Source: Streptomyces sp. WM6378
GTDB lineage: Bacteria; Actinomycetota; Actinomycetes; Streptomycetales; Streptomycetaceae
DNA length: 47,886 bases
Direction of reading: 5' to 3'
Assembly (NCBI RefSeq): GCF_001279695.1
Contig: NZ_LGDD01000322.1
Location: 17,274 to 65,159, forward strand
How positions within the stretch are numbered: position 1 is the stretch's first letter; each line of letters begins with the position of its first letter. Position numbers and translations under genes: made by a program. Below, piece after piece: positions 25,638 through 33,719 of the stretch. The notes beneath the pieces were generated by a model that worked only from the letters and a program-made list of their open reading frames with translations, was not told the DNA's origin and made no database searches.

Positions 25638-27413
25638 TCACACCCAGCTGTCCAGCCACATCCGGCTGCGCCAGGAGTCGAGCGGGATGGCCGTGCCGGT
25701 GTAGATCGGCCAGAAGTACACGAAGTTCCACACGATCAGCAGGACGAGCACACCCGCCCCGATCGCCCCCACCGCACGCCGCCGCTCGTCCGAACCCGGT
25801 GGCCCGATGATCGCGCCGATCATCATCGCCACCGCCAGACACAGGAACGGCACGAACACGACCGCGTAGAAGAAGAAGATCGTCCGCTCCTGGTACATGA
25901 ACCAGGGCAGGTACCCGGCCGCGATGCCGCACGCGATCGCGCCGGCCCGCCAGTCGCGCCGGAAGATCCAGCGCCACAGGACGTAGAGGAGCGCGAAGCA
26001 GGCGGCCCACCAGAGCAGCGGGGTGCCGAGCGCGAGGACCTCGGAGGCGCACTTGCCGACCGTGTTGGAGGGGCAGCCCTGGATGCCGGGGGCGGGGCTC
26101 TCGTAGTAGTACGAGACGGGCCGGCCGAGCACCAGCCAGCTCCACGGGTTCGACTGGTAGGTGTGGCCCTCGGTGAGGCCGACGTGGAAGCTGTAGACCT
26201 CGGTCTCGTAGTGCCAGAAGCTGCGCAGCGAGGCCGGCACCCAGCTCAGGTCGAACTGCGGCAGGTGGTTGATGGTGCCGATGACCGGGAGCTTGATGTG
26301 GTCGGGGGACAGGCCCGCGCGGCCGTCCGCCCAGTGCCGGCCGTACCCCTTGTCGGTGACGAACCAGCCCGTCCACGACGCCATGTACGTGGCGATCGCG
26401 ACCGGCACCGTGGAGAGGAACGCCCAGAACGCGTCCCGGCGCAGGACCGCCCGGTAGGGGGTGACCGCCCCCGCCGTGCGCCGGGCGCCCACGTCCCACA
26501 GGACGGCCATCACGCAGAAGAAGACCAGGATGTAGAGGCCGTTCCACTTGGTGCCGCAGGCCAGGCCGAGCATGATCCCGGCGCCGAGCCGCCACGGCCG
26601 CCAGCCGAACCTCAAGGTCGCCGCGATCTCCGCGTCCGGGCGCAGCAGCCCGTCCTCGCCCTCGGGCAGTGCGGCCGCGAGCTTCGCTCTCGTACGGTCG
26701 CGGTCGACGAGGAGGCAGCCGAACGCGGCCACCACGAAGAACATCAGGACCGTGTCGAGCAGCGCGGTGCGGCTCATCACGAAGTGCAGCCCGTCGACCG
26801 CGAGCAGCGTGCCCGCGAGGCAGCCCAGGAACGTCGAGCGGAACAGGCGCCGCCCGATCCGGCAGATCAGCAGCACCGACAGGGTGCCGAGCACGGCGAC
26901 CATGAAGCGCCAGCCGAACGGCGTGAAGCCGAACATCTTCTCGCCGATGCCGATCAGGTACTTGCCGACCGGCGGGTGCACCACATAGCCCGGCGCGGTC
27001 GGCACCGCGATGAGATCGGGGTTGGCGAGGATCGACTTGTCGATGTCCTTCGGCCAGTCGCCCTCGTAGCCGTGGTTGATGAGCGCCCAGGCGTCCTTGG
27101 CGTAGTACGTCTCGTCGAATATCACCGCGTGCGGGGCGCCCAGGTGCCAGAACCGCATGAGCCCCGCGACCAGCGTCACCAGGAGCGGCCCCGCCCACGC
27201 CGACCAGCGCACGATGCGCGCCGCCCACAGGGGCGGGATGCCGAGCACTGTCCACAGCTGCCCGGAGGGCCGGGCGAACGGAGGCACCAGGCGCTCGCGC
27301 AGCCCGGTTCTCGGCCGCACGACATGGCCGAACCGGCGCATGCGGTGCGGCCAGGAGGGCGGCTCGTCCCCGGCTTCGTGGCCCGGCAGGGTCTGTGGCG
27401 CAGTACTGGTCAC
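25638..27413 (-). CDS. pmt: Polyprenyl-phosphate-mannose--protein mannosyltransferase (GT39)
   Basis: A 591-residue multi-membrane-helix O-mannosyltransferase that moves mannose from polyprenyl-phosphate-mannose to secreted Thr/Ser-rich proteins during Sec export. The catalytic acidic pair is in HAVIFDETYYAKDAW, with the following HPPVGKYLIGIGE, MSRTALLDTVLMFF and GLACGTKWNG typical of GT39. About eleven helices are evident. The GTG start (beginning TSTAPQTLPG) lies in the gap divergent to rsmI; a longer reading frame overlaps rsmI and is rejected. It lies upstream of the penicillin-binding protein gene on the same strand. Loss of Pmt in S. coelicolor raises sensitivity to wall antibiotics. 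Confidence 0.92.
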   Translation of the reverse strand: MTSTAPQTLPGHEAGDEPPSWPHRMRRFGHVVRPRTGLRERLVPPFARPSGQLWTVLGIPPLWAARIVRWSAWAGPLLVTLVAGLMRFWHLGAPHAVIFDETYYAKDAWALINHGYEGDWPKDIDKSILANPDLIAVPTAPGYVVHPPVGKYLIGIGEKMFGFTPFGWRFMVAVLGTLSVLLICRIGRRLFRSTFLGCLAGTLLAVDGLHFVMSRTALLDTVLMFFVVAAFGCLLVDRDRTRAKLAAALPEGEDGLLRPDAEIAATLRFGWRPWRLGAGIMLGLACGTKWNGLYILVFFCVMAVLWDVGARRTAGAVTPYRAVLRRDAFWAFLSTVPVAIATYMASWTGWFVTDKGYGRHWADGRAGLSPDHIKLPVIGTINHLPQFDLSWVPASLRSFWHYETEVYSFHVGLTEGHTYQSNPWSWLVLGRPVSYYYESPAPGIQGCPSNTVGKCASEVLALGTPLLWWAACFALLYVLWRWIFRRDWRAGAIACGIAAGYLPWFMYQERTIFFFYAVVFVPFLCLAVAMMIGAIIGPPGSDERRRAVGAIGAGVLVLLIVWNFVYFWPIYTGTAIPLDSWRSRMWLDSWV

Positions 27414-27498
27414 CGCGCCATCGTAGGGAACCCGGCTGTGCGAGTCCCGTGGCCGGGCCCGGCGGCCCGGCCGTCGCCGGGCTGCGAGGATGGTTGGT

Positions 27499-28377
27499 GT
27501 GACCGGAACTCTCGTACTCGCAGGCACCCCCATCGGCGACACCGCGGACGCCCCGCCCCGGCTCGCCGCCGAACTGGAGCGGGCCGATGTCGTCGCCGCC
27601 GAGGACACCCGGCGCCTTCGCCGCCTCACCCAGGCGCTCGGCGTGCACACCCAGGGCCGGGTCCTCTCCTACTTCGAGGGCAACGAGTCGGCGCGCACCC
27701 CCGAACTGGTCGAGGCCCTCGAAGGCGGCGCCCGGGTGCTGCTCGTCACCGACGCGGGCATGCCGTCGGTCTCCGACCCCGGGTACCGCCTGGTCGCGGC
27801 CTGCGTGGAGAAGGACATCAAGGTCACGGCGGTGCCGGGCCCATCGGCGGTGCTGACCGCGCTCGCCCTGTCCGGGCTTCCCGTGGACCGCTTCTGCTTC
27901 GAGGGGTTCCTGCCGCGCAAGGCCGGCGAGCGCCTCGGCCGGTTGCGTGAGGTCGCCGACGAGCGGCGCACGCTGGTCTACTTCGAGGCCCCGCACCGGC
28001 TCGACGACACCCTGGCCGCGATGGCCGAGGTGTTCGGCGCCGGGCGGCGCGCGGCGGTGTGCCGGGAGCTGACCAAGACGTACGAGGAGGTCAAGCGCGG
28101 CCCCCTGAAGGACCTCGCCGAGTGGGCGGCCGAGGGTGTGCGCGGCGAGATCACCGTCGTGGTCGAGGGCGCGCCGCAGACGGGCCCGGCCGATCTGGAC
28201 GAGGCCGAGCTGGTCAGGCGCGTACAGGTCCGGGAAGAGGCGGGGGAGCGGCGCAAGGAGGCCATCGCGGCCGTCGCCGTCGAGACGGGTCTACCCAAGC
28301 GCGAGGTGTTCGACGCGGTAGTGGCGGCAAAGAATGCGGCACGTCAGGGCCCCGCCGCAGGTAAAGGACTATCGTAA
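27499..28377 (+). CDS. rsmI: 16S rRNA (cytidine(1402)-2'-O)-methyltransferase RsmI
   Basis: RsmI 2'-O-methylates C1402 in the 30S decoding centre using S-adenosylmethionine. The tetrapyrrole-methylase fold is shown by TLVLAGTPIGD, AAEDTRRLRRL, TDAGMPSVSDPG and VPGPSAVLTALALSG, then YFEAPHRL and the conserved CRELTKTYEE. The C-terminal part is basic and helical. I take the GTG with GAGG 9 bases upstream; an ATG three codons earlier overlaps that ribosome site and is less likely. Length is 292 residues. It is divergent from pmt by 85 bases and is followed by the structured leader of the zinc-ribbon gene. Confidence 0.94.
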   Translation: MTGTLVLAGTPIGDTADAPPRLAAELERADVVAAEDTRRLRRLTQALGVHTQGRVLSYFEGNESARTPELVEALEGGARVLLVTDAGMPSVSDPGYRLVAACVEKDIKVTAVPGPSAVLTALALSGLPVDRFCFEGFLPRKAGERLGRLREVADERRTLVYFEAPHRLDDTLAAMAEVFGAGRRAAVCRELTKTYEEVKRGPLKDLAEWAAEGVRGEITVVVEGAPQTGPADLDEAELVRRVQVREEAGERRKEAIAAVAVETGLPKREVFDAVVAAKNAARQGPAAGKGLS

Positions 28378-28478
28378 AAAGTAAAACGCAGGCCGCGCAC
28401 CGGGGCAGGGAAAAGCACGCAGCCCTAGGAAAGGCCAAGACCACGCCAACTCTCGACAGCCCCTGATGCGTTTTGGCA

Positions 28479-28556
28479 GCGAAAGGCGTCTCCTGGATCG
28501 GGGACGCTTTCGCCCCCGCTCGCAAGAGCGCTCGCAAGAGCTTGTCCAGCGGACAA
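28479..28556 (+). ncRNA. Multi-hairpin leader upstream of the zinc-ribbon gene
   Basis: Four successive hairpins can be drawn. The first pairs GCGAAAGGCGTCTCC with GGGGACGCTTTCGC over 14 pairs with one bulged G and a 6-base loop. Two identical tandem hairpins GCTC-GCAA-GAGC (28518-28529 and 28530-28541) carry GNRA loops. The last is TTGTCC-AGC-GGACAA, ending directly at the GAGGAG ribosome site. The first could end rsmI transcription; the rest would be in the 5' leader of the next gene. No known riboswitch class is recognised. Confidence 0.6.
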
Positions 28557-28569
28557 GAGGAGCCGGCAC

Positions 28570-28935
28570 ATGAGTGAGATCGCTGAGACCACGGCACACG
28601 AGGCGTATGCCTTCGCGTGCATGAGGTGCGGATACGGCTGGGAACAGGCGTACGAAATAGAGCACCACACAGACGCCACTGGCCAGGCATTCGTCATATA
28701 CAAGGCCAATGGCGAACGGGTGCCCTCCCCGCTGTCCGCCCCCACCTGCCTCAACTGCGGCGGGCACGTGGTGCGCATCATGCGTGCCGGGCGGGTGTCG
28801 TCCGCACAGCAGTGGCTCAAGGACCACGAGGCGAAGCCGGCCAAGTCCGAGCTGGAAGACACCGCCGGGACCGCTGCGAAGCCGGAGCACCACTGGCATC
28901 TGTCGGACCTCCTGCACCCCTTCCACCGGAGGTAG
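28570..28935 (+). CDS. Conserved small protein with a zinc-ribbon-like Cys4 motif
   Basis: A 121-residue protein I do not recognise as a named family. Two CxxC pairs are present: CMRCGYGW at about residues 17-24 and CLNCGGHVV near residue 60. Such spacing is typical of a zinc ribbon that binds nucleic acid or protein. Between them lies a short beta-rich stretch, and the C-terminal half is charged and probably disordered, ending in HHWHLSDLLHPFHRR. There is no signal peptide or membrane helix. The ATG lies 7 bases after GAGGAG, directly behind the strongly folded leader. Its place between rsmI and tatD suggests a housekeeping neighbourhood, but no function can be assigned. Confidence 0.75.
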   Translation: MSEIAETTAHEAYAFACMRCGYGWEQAYEIEHHTDATGQAFVIYKANGERVPSPLSAPTCLNCGGHVVRIMRAGRVSSAQQWLKDHEAKPAKSELEDTAGTAAKPEHHWHLSDLLHPFHRR

Positions 28936-28995
28936 GCGCCCGCACGTACGCGACCGGTCGCGACGGGGGCGCGCCCCTTTCGTAGGATCGCCCGT

Positions 28996-29868
28996 ATGAG
29001 TGCCGCCAAGGATGCCCCGCCGCCCCTGCCCGAACCGCTCGGAGTGGCGGTGGCCGATTCGCACACCCACCTGGACATGCAGGACGGCACGGTCGAACAG
29101 GCCCTGGAGAAGGCCGCGGCCGTGGGTGTCACCACCGTGGTCCAGGTGGGCTGCGACGTGAAGGGCTCCCGGTGGGCGGCGGAGACCGCCGAGGCGTACG
29201 CGCCCGTGCACGCGGCCGTGGCCCTGCACCCCAACGAAGCCCCCCGGATCGTCCACGGAGACCCCGACGGCTGGTCGCGCCAGGGCGCGCGCGGCCCCGG
29301 CGGCGACGGCGCGCTGGACGAGGCCCTCGCCGAGATCGAGCGGCTCGCCGCCCTGCCGTGGGTCAAGGCCGTCGGCGAGACCGGCCTCGACTACTACCGC
29401 ACGGGCCCCGAGGGCAAGGCCGCCCAGGAGCGGTCCTTCCGGGCGCACATCGAGATCGCCAAGCGGCAGGGCAAGGCGCTCGTCATCCACGATCGCGAGG
29501 CGCACGCCGATGTGCTGCGTATTCTGCGCGAGGAAGGCGCACCGGAACGCACGGTCTTCCACTGTTATTCCGGCGACGCGGAAATGGCCGAACTCTGCGC
29601 CGAATCCGGGTACTTCATGTCCTTCGCGGGAAACATGACCTTCAAAAACGCCCAGCCGCTGCGCGACGCTCTCGCCGTCGCCCCGCTGGAACTCGTTCTC
29701 GTCGAGACCGACGCGCCGTTTCTCACCCCGGCTCCGTACCGCGGACGGCCCAATGCGCCGTATCTCATTCCGGTCACGGTGCGGGCCATGGCGGCCGTGA
29801 AGGGTATCGGCGAAGACGTGCTGGCCGCGGCGATCGCGGACAACACTGCGCGCGCGTTTGATTACTGA
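28996..29868 (+). CDS. tatD: TatD family metal-dependent DNase
   Basis: A 290-residue TatD-type TIM-barrel nuclease. The metal ligands are visible as SHTHLDM near residue 21, GETGLDYYR at about residue 130, VIHDREAH near 165, TVFHCYSGD near 190 and VLVETDAPFL near 237. These enzymes have 3'-5' exonuclease activity and act in DNA repair or degradation. A short N-terminal extension (about 15 residues, PPPLPEPLG) precedes the barrel. The ATG follows GGATCG, only a weak ribosome site. It precedes rpfB-rsmA-ispE, a widely conserved neighbourhood of actinobacteria. Confidence 0.94.
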   Translation: MSAAKDAPPPLPEPLGVAVADSHTHLDMQDGTVEQALEKAAAVGVTTVVQVGCDVKGSRWAAETAEAYAPVHAAVALHPNEAPRIVHGDPDGWSRQGARGPGGDGALDEALAEIERLAALPWVKAVGETGLDYYRTGPEGKAAQERSFRAHIEIAKRQGKALVIHDREAHADVLRILREEGAPERTVFHCYSGDAEMAELCAESGYFMSFAGNMTFKNAQPLRDALAVAPLELVLVETDAPFLTPAPYRGRPNAPYLIPVTVRAMAAVKGIGEDVLAAAIADNTARAFDY

Positions 29869-29939
29869 CCGATAACAGGGATCCGGTCGCGCCGAGCGGT
29901 GCACAGGGTAGCGCCACGACGCTGTGTAGTCGAGTTGCT

Positions 29940-29968
29940 TTGGAGAGTGACCGCTGCTCCGCTAGTGT
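29940..29968 (+). promoter_or_regulatory. Candidate housekeeping promoter for rpfB
   Basis: TTGGAG (29940-29945) and TAGTGT (29963-29968) are 17 bases apart, a fair match to the HrdB-type -35/-10 pattern. They end 36 bases before the rpfB GTG. The 136-base gap after tatD contains no gene. Confidence 0.4.
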
Positions 29969-30004
29969 CCCGGCCCGCACCATCGGACCGGACCCTGGAG
30001 CGTC

Positions 30005-31411
30005 GTGAGCAATTCGCAGGGCAGTCACCGTGCCGCACGCGGCGGCCACCGCGCCGCGACCGCCACGGCAACGCCTCCGTACGGGGTCGCCGCGGGCACG
30101 GGAGAGGCGTCCGCGCCCCCCTTCGGCTCCCGCGCGCCCCGGTACGACGGCTTCACGCCCGCCTACGCGGACCACGAGACCCTGATCGCCCCGGTGCCCG
30201 TCCCCGAGCAGCGCGCACCCGTGCCGCCCCGCCCAGAACACCGAGAACGCCAGGACGCAGAGCCCGGAGGGCGGGCCGGGGCGCGCCGGGCGGCCCGGCG
30301 CCGCAAGTCCTCGGGCGGGCCCGAAGGCCTGCGCCGGCTCGTCCCGCAGGCCCTCGTCGTCGCGTTCCTGGCAGGCGGCACCTCCGCGTTCGTCGTCAGC
30401 GACAAGGCGGTCCACCTGACCGTCGACGGCGTACCGCGCACCATGCACACCTTCGCCGACAGCGTCGAGGAGCTCCTGGCCGACGAGCACGTGCCGGTCG
30501 GGGCGCACGACGTCGTGGCGCCCGGCCCCGGCGCCGAGCTCGCCGGCGGCGACGAGATCGTGGTGCGCTACGGCCGCCCCGTCCAGCTCACCCTCGACGG
30601 CCAGCGCCGCCAGGTGTGGACGACCGCCCGCACCGTCGACGGGGCCCTGCGCCAGCTCGGCGTGCGCGCCGAGGGCGCCTATCTGTCGGCGTCCCGCTCC
30701 TTGGAGATCGGCCGCGCGGGCCTCTCCCTGGACGTACGCACCGAACGCTCGGTGACCTTCCTCGCGGACGGCCGCGAACGCACCCTGCGCACCAACGCGG
30801 CCACGGTCTCCGGTGCCCTGGAGGAAGCGGGCATCTCGCTGCAGGGCCAGGACACGACCTCCGTACCCCCGATGTCCTTCCCCCGCGACGGCCAGACGGT
30901 CACGGTCATGCGGATCAGCGGAACGAGGGAGGTGCGCGAGGAGCCCATCCCCTTCAAGGTCGAGAAGACCAAGGACGACACGCTGTTCACGGGTACGCAG
31001 GTCGTGGTCCGCCAGGGCCAGCAGGGCGCCCGCAAGGTCACGTACGCGCTGCGGACGGTCAACGGGGTCAAGCAGAGGCCGAAGAAGATCGCCGAGGAGA
31101 TCGTGCGCGAGGCGGTCACCCAGCAGGTCAAGGTCGGCACCAAGGCGCTGCCCGCCTCGGTGGGCGGCGCCGACCACCTCAACTGGAGCGGCCTGGCCCA
31201 CTGCGAGTCGGGCGGCCGCCCGAGCGCCCTCGACCCGTCGGGCACGTACGGCGGGCTCTACCAGTTCGACGCGGGCACCTGGCACTCGCTCGGCGGCAGC
31301 GGGCGGCCCGAGCAGGCACCGGCGGGAGAGCAGACGTTCCGGGCGAAGAAGCTGTTCGTGGCCCGGGGGGCGAGCCCGTGGCCGCACTGCGGCCGTAGGC
31401 TGTATCGGTGA
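30005..31411 (+). CDS. rpfB: Resuscitation-promoting factor RpfB, muralytic transglycosylase
   Basis: A 468-residue cell-surface wall hydrolase that promotes spore germination and regrowth. Residues 1-110 are a disordered cytoplasmic-type Pro/Arg-rich tail, followed by one membrane helix (about 112-131, [20 protein letters not shown]). Three DUF348 (YabE-like) repeats follow, each starting with a strand such as [14 protein letters not shown] or VTFLADG. Next is a G5 domain (about 300-370) that binds wall glycans, then the lysozyme-like Rpf domain [17 protein letters not shown] with catalytic Glu401. The GTG lies behind GGAG. Its stop overlaps the rsmA start by 4 bases. This domain order is that of mycobacterial RpfB. 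Confidence 0.94.
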   Translation: MSNSQGSHRAARGGHRAATATATPPYGVAAGTGEASAPPFGSRAPRYDGFTPAYADHETLIAPVPVPEQRAPVPPRPEHRERQDAEPGGRAGARRAARRRKSSGGPEGLRRLVPQALVVAFLAGGTSAFVVSDKAVHLTVDGVPRTMHTFADSVEELLADEHVPVGAHDVVAPGPGAELAGGDEIVVRYGRPVQLTLDGQRRQVWTTARTVDGALRQLGVRAEGAYLSASRSLEIGRAGLSLDVRTERSVTFLADGRERTLRTNAATVSGALEEAGISLQGQDTTSVPPMSFPRDGQTVTVMRISGTREVREEPIPFKVEKTKDDTLFTGTQVVVRQGQQGARKVTYALRTVNGVKQRPKKIAEEIVREAVTQQVKVGTKALPASVGGADHLNWSGLAHCESGGRPSALDPSGTYGGLYQFDAGTWHSLGGSGRPEQAPAGEQTFRAKKLFVARGASPWPHCGRRLYR

Positions 31412-32271
31412 GCACCACTGAGCCCGACGCACTCCTTACCCCCGCCGACATCCGCGAACTGGCCGCGGCGCTTGGCGTACGCCCCACCAAGCAGCGCGGC
31501 CAGAACTTCGTCATCGACGCCAACACGGTCCGCCGCATCGTGCGCACCGCCGAGGTCCGCCCCGACGACGTGGTGGTCGAGGTGGGCCCGGGCCTGGGCT
31601 CGCTGACCCTGGCGCTGCTCGAAGCGGCGGACCGGGTGGTGGCGGTGGAGATCGACGACGTACTGGCGTCGGCGCTCCCCTCGACGATCGCGGCGCGCAT
31701 GCCGAGCCGTGCGGACCGTTTCGCTCTGGTCCACTCCGACGCGATGCTGGTCAAGGACCTGCCGGGCCCGCCCCCCACGGCACTCGTGGCGAACCTCCCG
31801 TACAACGTGGCGGTCCCGGTCCTCCTCCACATGCTGGACCGCTTCCCGAGCATCGAACGCACCCTGGTCATGGTCCAGGCGGAGGTCGCGGACCGCCTCG
31901 CGGCGAAGCCGGGCAACAAGGTGTACGGGGTGCCTTCGGTGAAGGCGAACTGGTACGCGGAGGTGAAGCGGGCGGGGTCGATCGGCCGGAACGTGTTCTG
32001 GCCGGCGCCGAACGTGGACTCCGGGCTGGTGTCGCTGGTGCGGCGTACGTCCCCGGTGGAGACGACGGCCGCCAAGGCGGAGGTCTTCGCGGTCGTGGAC
32101 GCGGCGTTCGCGCAGCGCCGCAAGACCCTGCGGGCGGCGCTGTCGGGCTGGGCGGGCTCGCCCGCGGCGGCCGAGGCGGCCCTGGTCGCGGCGGGGGTTT
32201 CTCCGCAGGCGCGGGGCGAGGGGTTGACGGTGGAAGAATTCGCCCGGATCGCAGAGAACCGCCCGAGCTAG
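31408..32271 (+). CDS. rsmA: 16S rRNA dimethyladenosine transferase RsmA/KsgA
   Basis: RsmA dimethylates two adjacent adenosines in the 3' helix of 16S rRNA during late 30S assembly. The N-terminal [20 protein letters not shown] and the SAM site [15 protein letters not shown] are classical, followed by EIDDVLA, the catalytic [10 protein letters not shown] and [13 protein letters not shown] near the end. The length of 287 residues is usual. The GTG overlaps the rpfB stop (GTGA), so the two are translationally coupled. About 300 bases of repeat and leader separate it from ispE. Confidence 0.96.
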   Translation: MSTTEPDALLTPADIRELAAALGVRPTKQRGQNFVIDANTVRRIVRTAEVRPDDVVVEVGPGLGSLTLALLEAADRVVAVEIDDVLASALPSTIAARMPSRADRFALVHSDAMLVKDLPGPPPTALVANLPYNVAVPVLLHMLDRFPSIERTLVMVQAEVADRLAAKPGNKVYGVPSVKANWYAEVKRAGSIGRNVFWPAPNVDSGLVSLVRRTSPVETTAAKAEVFAVVDAAFAQRRKTLRAALSGWAGSPAAAEAALVAAGVSPQARGEGLTVEEFARIAENRPS

Positions 32272-32289
32272 AGCCGCCTGCGGCGAGCC

Positions 32290-32540
32290 ATTCCCCACCC
32301 CGCCCCTTCCCGAGACCCTCCGGGGGTGGAGTGGTCGGGTGCGGGCCGTGCGTGGCTGGTCGCGCAGTTCCCCGCGCCCCTAGCAGGGTGGATGCGGGCA
32401 TACCCAGCCCGTCCGGCGTTTGAGGACGAGCGCCCTTCAGGCGTGATCGGGGTCTGGGGCGGAGCCCCAGGGTCCTTCACCCCCGGAGGCCACGCGGCGG
32501 AGCCGCAGAGTGTTGCAGCGGGAAGGGGCGGGGTGGGGGA
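32290..32540. repeat. GC-rich intergenic repeat, copy C
   Basis: This copy fills the 300-base gap between rsmA and ispE, starting with CCCCACCCCGCCCCTTCCC. It contains GCGCAGTTCCCCGCGCCCCT, the GTTTGAGGACGAGCGCC block, the palindrome CTGGGGCGGAGCCCCAG and a second palindrome-like CGCGGCGGAGCCGCAG. It ends in the inverse of its own start (GGAAGGGGCGGGGTGGGG), so the whole copy has terminal inverted repeats. No gene is seen. Confidence 0.85.
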
Positions 32541-32571
32541 AAATGAAGCCGCCCGCACCCGAAGGAGCCAC

Positions 32572-33474
32572 GTGACCCCCCGCACCGTCACCGTCCGCGT
32601 CCCCGCCAAGGTCAACGCCCAACTGGCCGTGGGCCCCGCCCGCCCCGACGGGTTCCACGACCTCGCCAACGTGTTCCTCGCCGTCGCCCTTTACGACACC
32701 GTCACGGTGACCCCCGCCGACGAACTCCGCATCACGTGCACGGGCCCGGACGCCCCCCAGGTCCCCCTGGACCGCACCAACCTGGCCGCCCGAGCGGCGG
32801 AACTCCTCGCGGCCCGGCACGGCATCGAGCCCAACGTCCACATCCACATCGACAAGGACATCCCCGTAGCGGGCGGCATGGCAGGCGGCAGCGCGGACGG
32901 CGCGGGCGCGCTCCTGGCCTGCGACGCCCTGTGGGGTACGGGCGCCGAACAGTCCCAACTCCTCGACATCTGCGCCGAGTTGGGCAGCGACGTCCCGTTC
33001 AGCCTGGTCGGTGGAGCAGCCCTCGGTATGGGACGCGGCGAGAAGCTCACCCCGCTGGAAGTCGGCGGCACCTTCCACTGGGTGTTCGCGGTGGCGGACG
33101 GCGGCCTCTCCACCCCGGCGGTCTACCGGGAGTTCGACCGCCTCACCCCGGACGCCCCCGCCCCCGTAGCCTCCCCGGCCCTCCTGGACGCACTCCGCAC
33201 CGGCGACCCGAAGGCCCTCGCGGCCGCCCTCGTCAACGACCTGCAGCCCGCCGCCCTGTCCCTGCGCCCCTCCCTCGCGGACACCCTGGAGACGGGCAAG
33301 CAGGCGGGTGCCCTGGCCACCCTGGTCTCAGGCTCGGGCCCGACGACGGCCTTCCTGTGCGCAGACCCCGAAGCGGCGACCAAGGTCGCGACGGCCCTCA
33401 CCGCATCGGGCACCTGCCGCACCGCGCGGGTGGCCTCGTCACCGGCACAGGGGGCGACGGTGCTGACCGGCTGA
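32572..33474 (+). CDS. ispE: 4-(cytidine 5'-diphospho)-2-C-methyl-D-erythritol kinase IspE
   Basis: IspE phosphorylates CDP-methylerythritol in the MEP pathway of isoprenoid synthesis. This is a GHMP kinase: VRVPAKVNAQLAVG at the N-terminus, the ATP loop PVAGGMAGGSADGAGALL at about residues 98-115, the SDVPFSLVGGAALGMGRGE block and the C-terminal VSGSGPTTAFL. It has 300 residues. The GTG, with GAAGGAG 5 bases upstream, is the only well supported start; longer open sequence upstream falls in the repeat. rsmA and ispE are neighbours in many actinobacteria; here a repeat lies between them. Confidence 0.95.
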   Translation: MTPRTVTVRVPAKVNAQLAVGPARPDGFHDLANVFLAVALYDTVTVTPADELRITCTGPDAPQVPLDRTNLAARAAELLAARHGIEPNVHIHIDKDIPVAGGMAGGSADGAGALLACDALWGTGAEQSQLLDICAELGSDVPFSLVGGAALGMGRGEKLTPLEVGGTFHWVFAVADGGLSTPAVYREFDRLTPDAPAPVASPALLDALRTGDPKALAAALVNDLQPAALSLRPSLADTLETGKQAGALATLVSGSGPTTAFLCADPEAATKVATALTASGTCRTARVASSPAQGATVLTG

Positions 33475-33476
33475 GA

Positions 33477-33719
33477 TCAGCCCCGGTGCCCCGCGACGAA
33501 CGCGGTCCACGCCCGCGCCGAGACGGCGAACTGCGGACCCTGCTTGTCCTTGGAGTCGCGTACGTGGACGGTGGCGGGGCAGACCGCGACCTCTACGCAG
33601 CTGTCGCCCTGCGTGCCGCTGTAGCTCGACTTGTGCCAGTCGAGGGCGACTTCTACGCAGTTGTCGCCCTGCGTGCCGCTGAAGCTGCTTTTGAACCAGG
33701 TGAGTTCTGTGCTGCTCAT
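33477..33719 (-). CDS. DUF397 protein with duplicated N-terminal motif
   Basis: An 80-residue DUF397 protein, a family usually encoded beside an XRE/DUF5753 regulator in Streptomyces (as at whiJ). The motif WxKSSxSGTQGDxCVEVA appears twice, at residues 8-25 and 28-45, whereas most members have it once. The rest is ordinary: VHVRDSKDKQGPQFAVSARAWTAFV. The second copy comes from an exact 60-base-period duplication in the DNA. The ATG overlaps the regulator stop by 4 bases, so the two are coupled. Its biochemical role is unknown; DUF397 proteins are thought to antagonise or modulate the partner. Confidence 0.85.
   Translation of the reverse strand: MSSTELTWFKSSFSGTQGDNCVEVALDWHKSSYSGTQGDSCVEVAVCPATVHVRDSKDKQGPQFAVSARAWTAFVAGHRG
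33586..33685. repeat. Tandem 60-bp duplication inside the DUF397 gene
   Basis: Bases 33586-33625 and 33646-33685 match closely at a period of 60. The shared block includes TCTACGCAG, TGTCGCCCT and GCGTGCCGCT, with a few differences. It encodes the two copies of the DUF397 motif. Confidence 0.8.

Noticed and set aside
25618..27996. Long frames on both strands overlapping pmt and rsmI (about 790 codons each)
   Set aside because: They are shifted or opposite to pmt, which carries the GT39 motifs; their composition is typical of shadow frames.
28378..28569. c-di-AMP (ydaO) riboswitch
   Set aside because: These occur before rpf genes in Streptomyces, but the conserved ydaO sequence blocks are not seen here, and the adjacent gene is not rpf.
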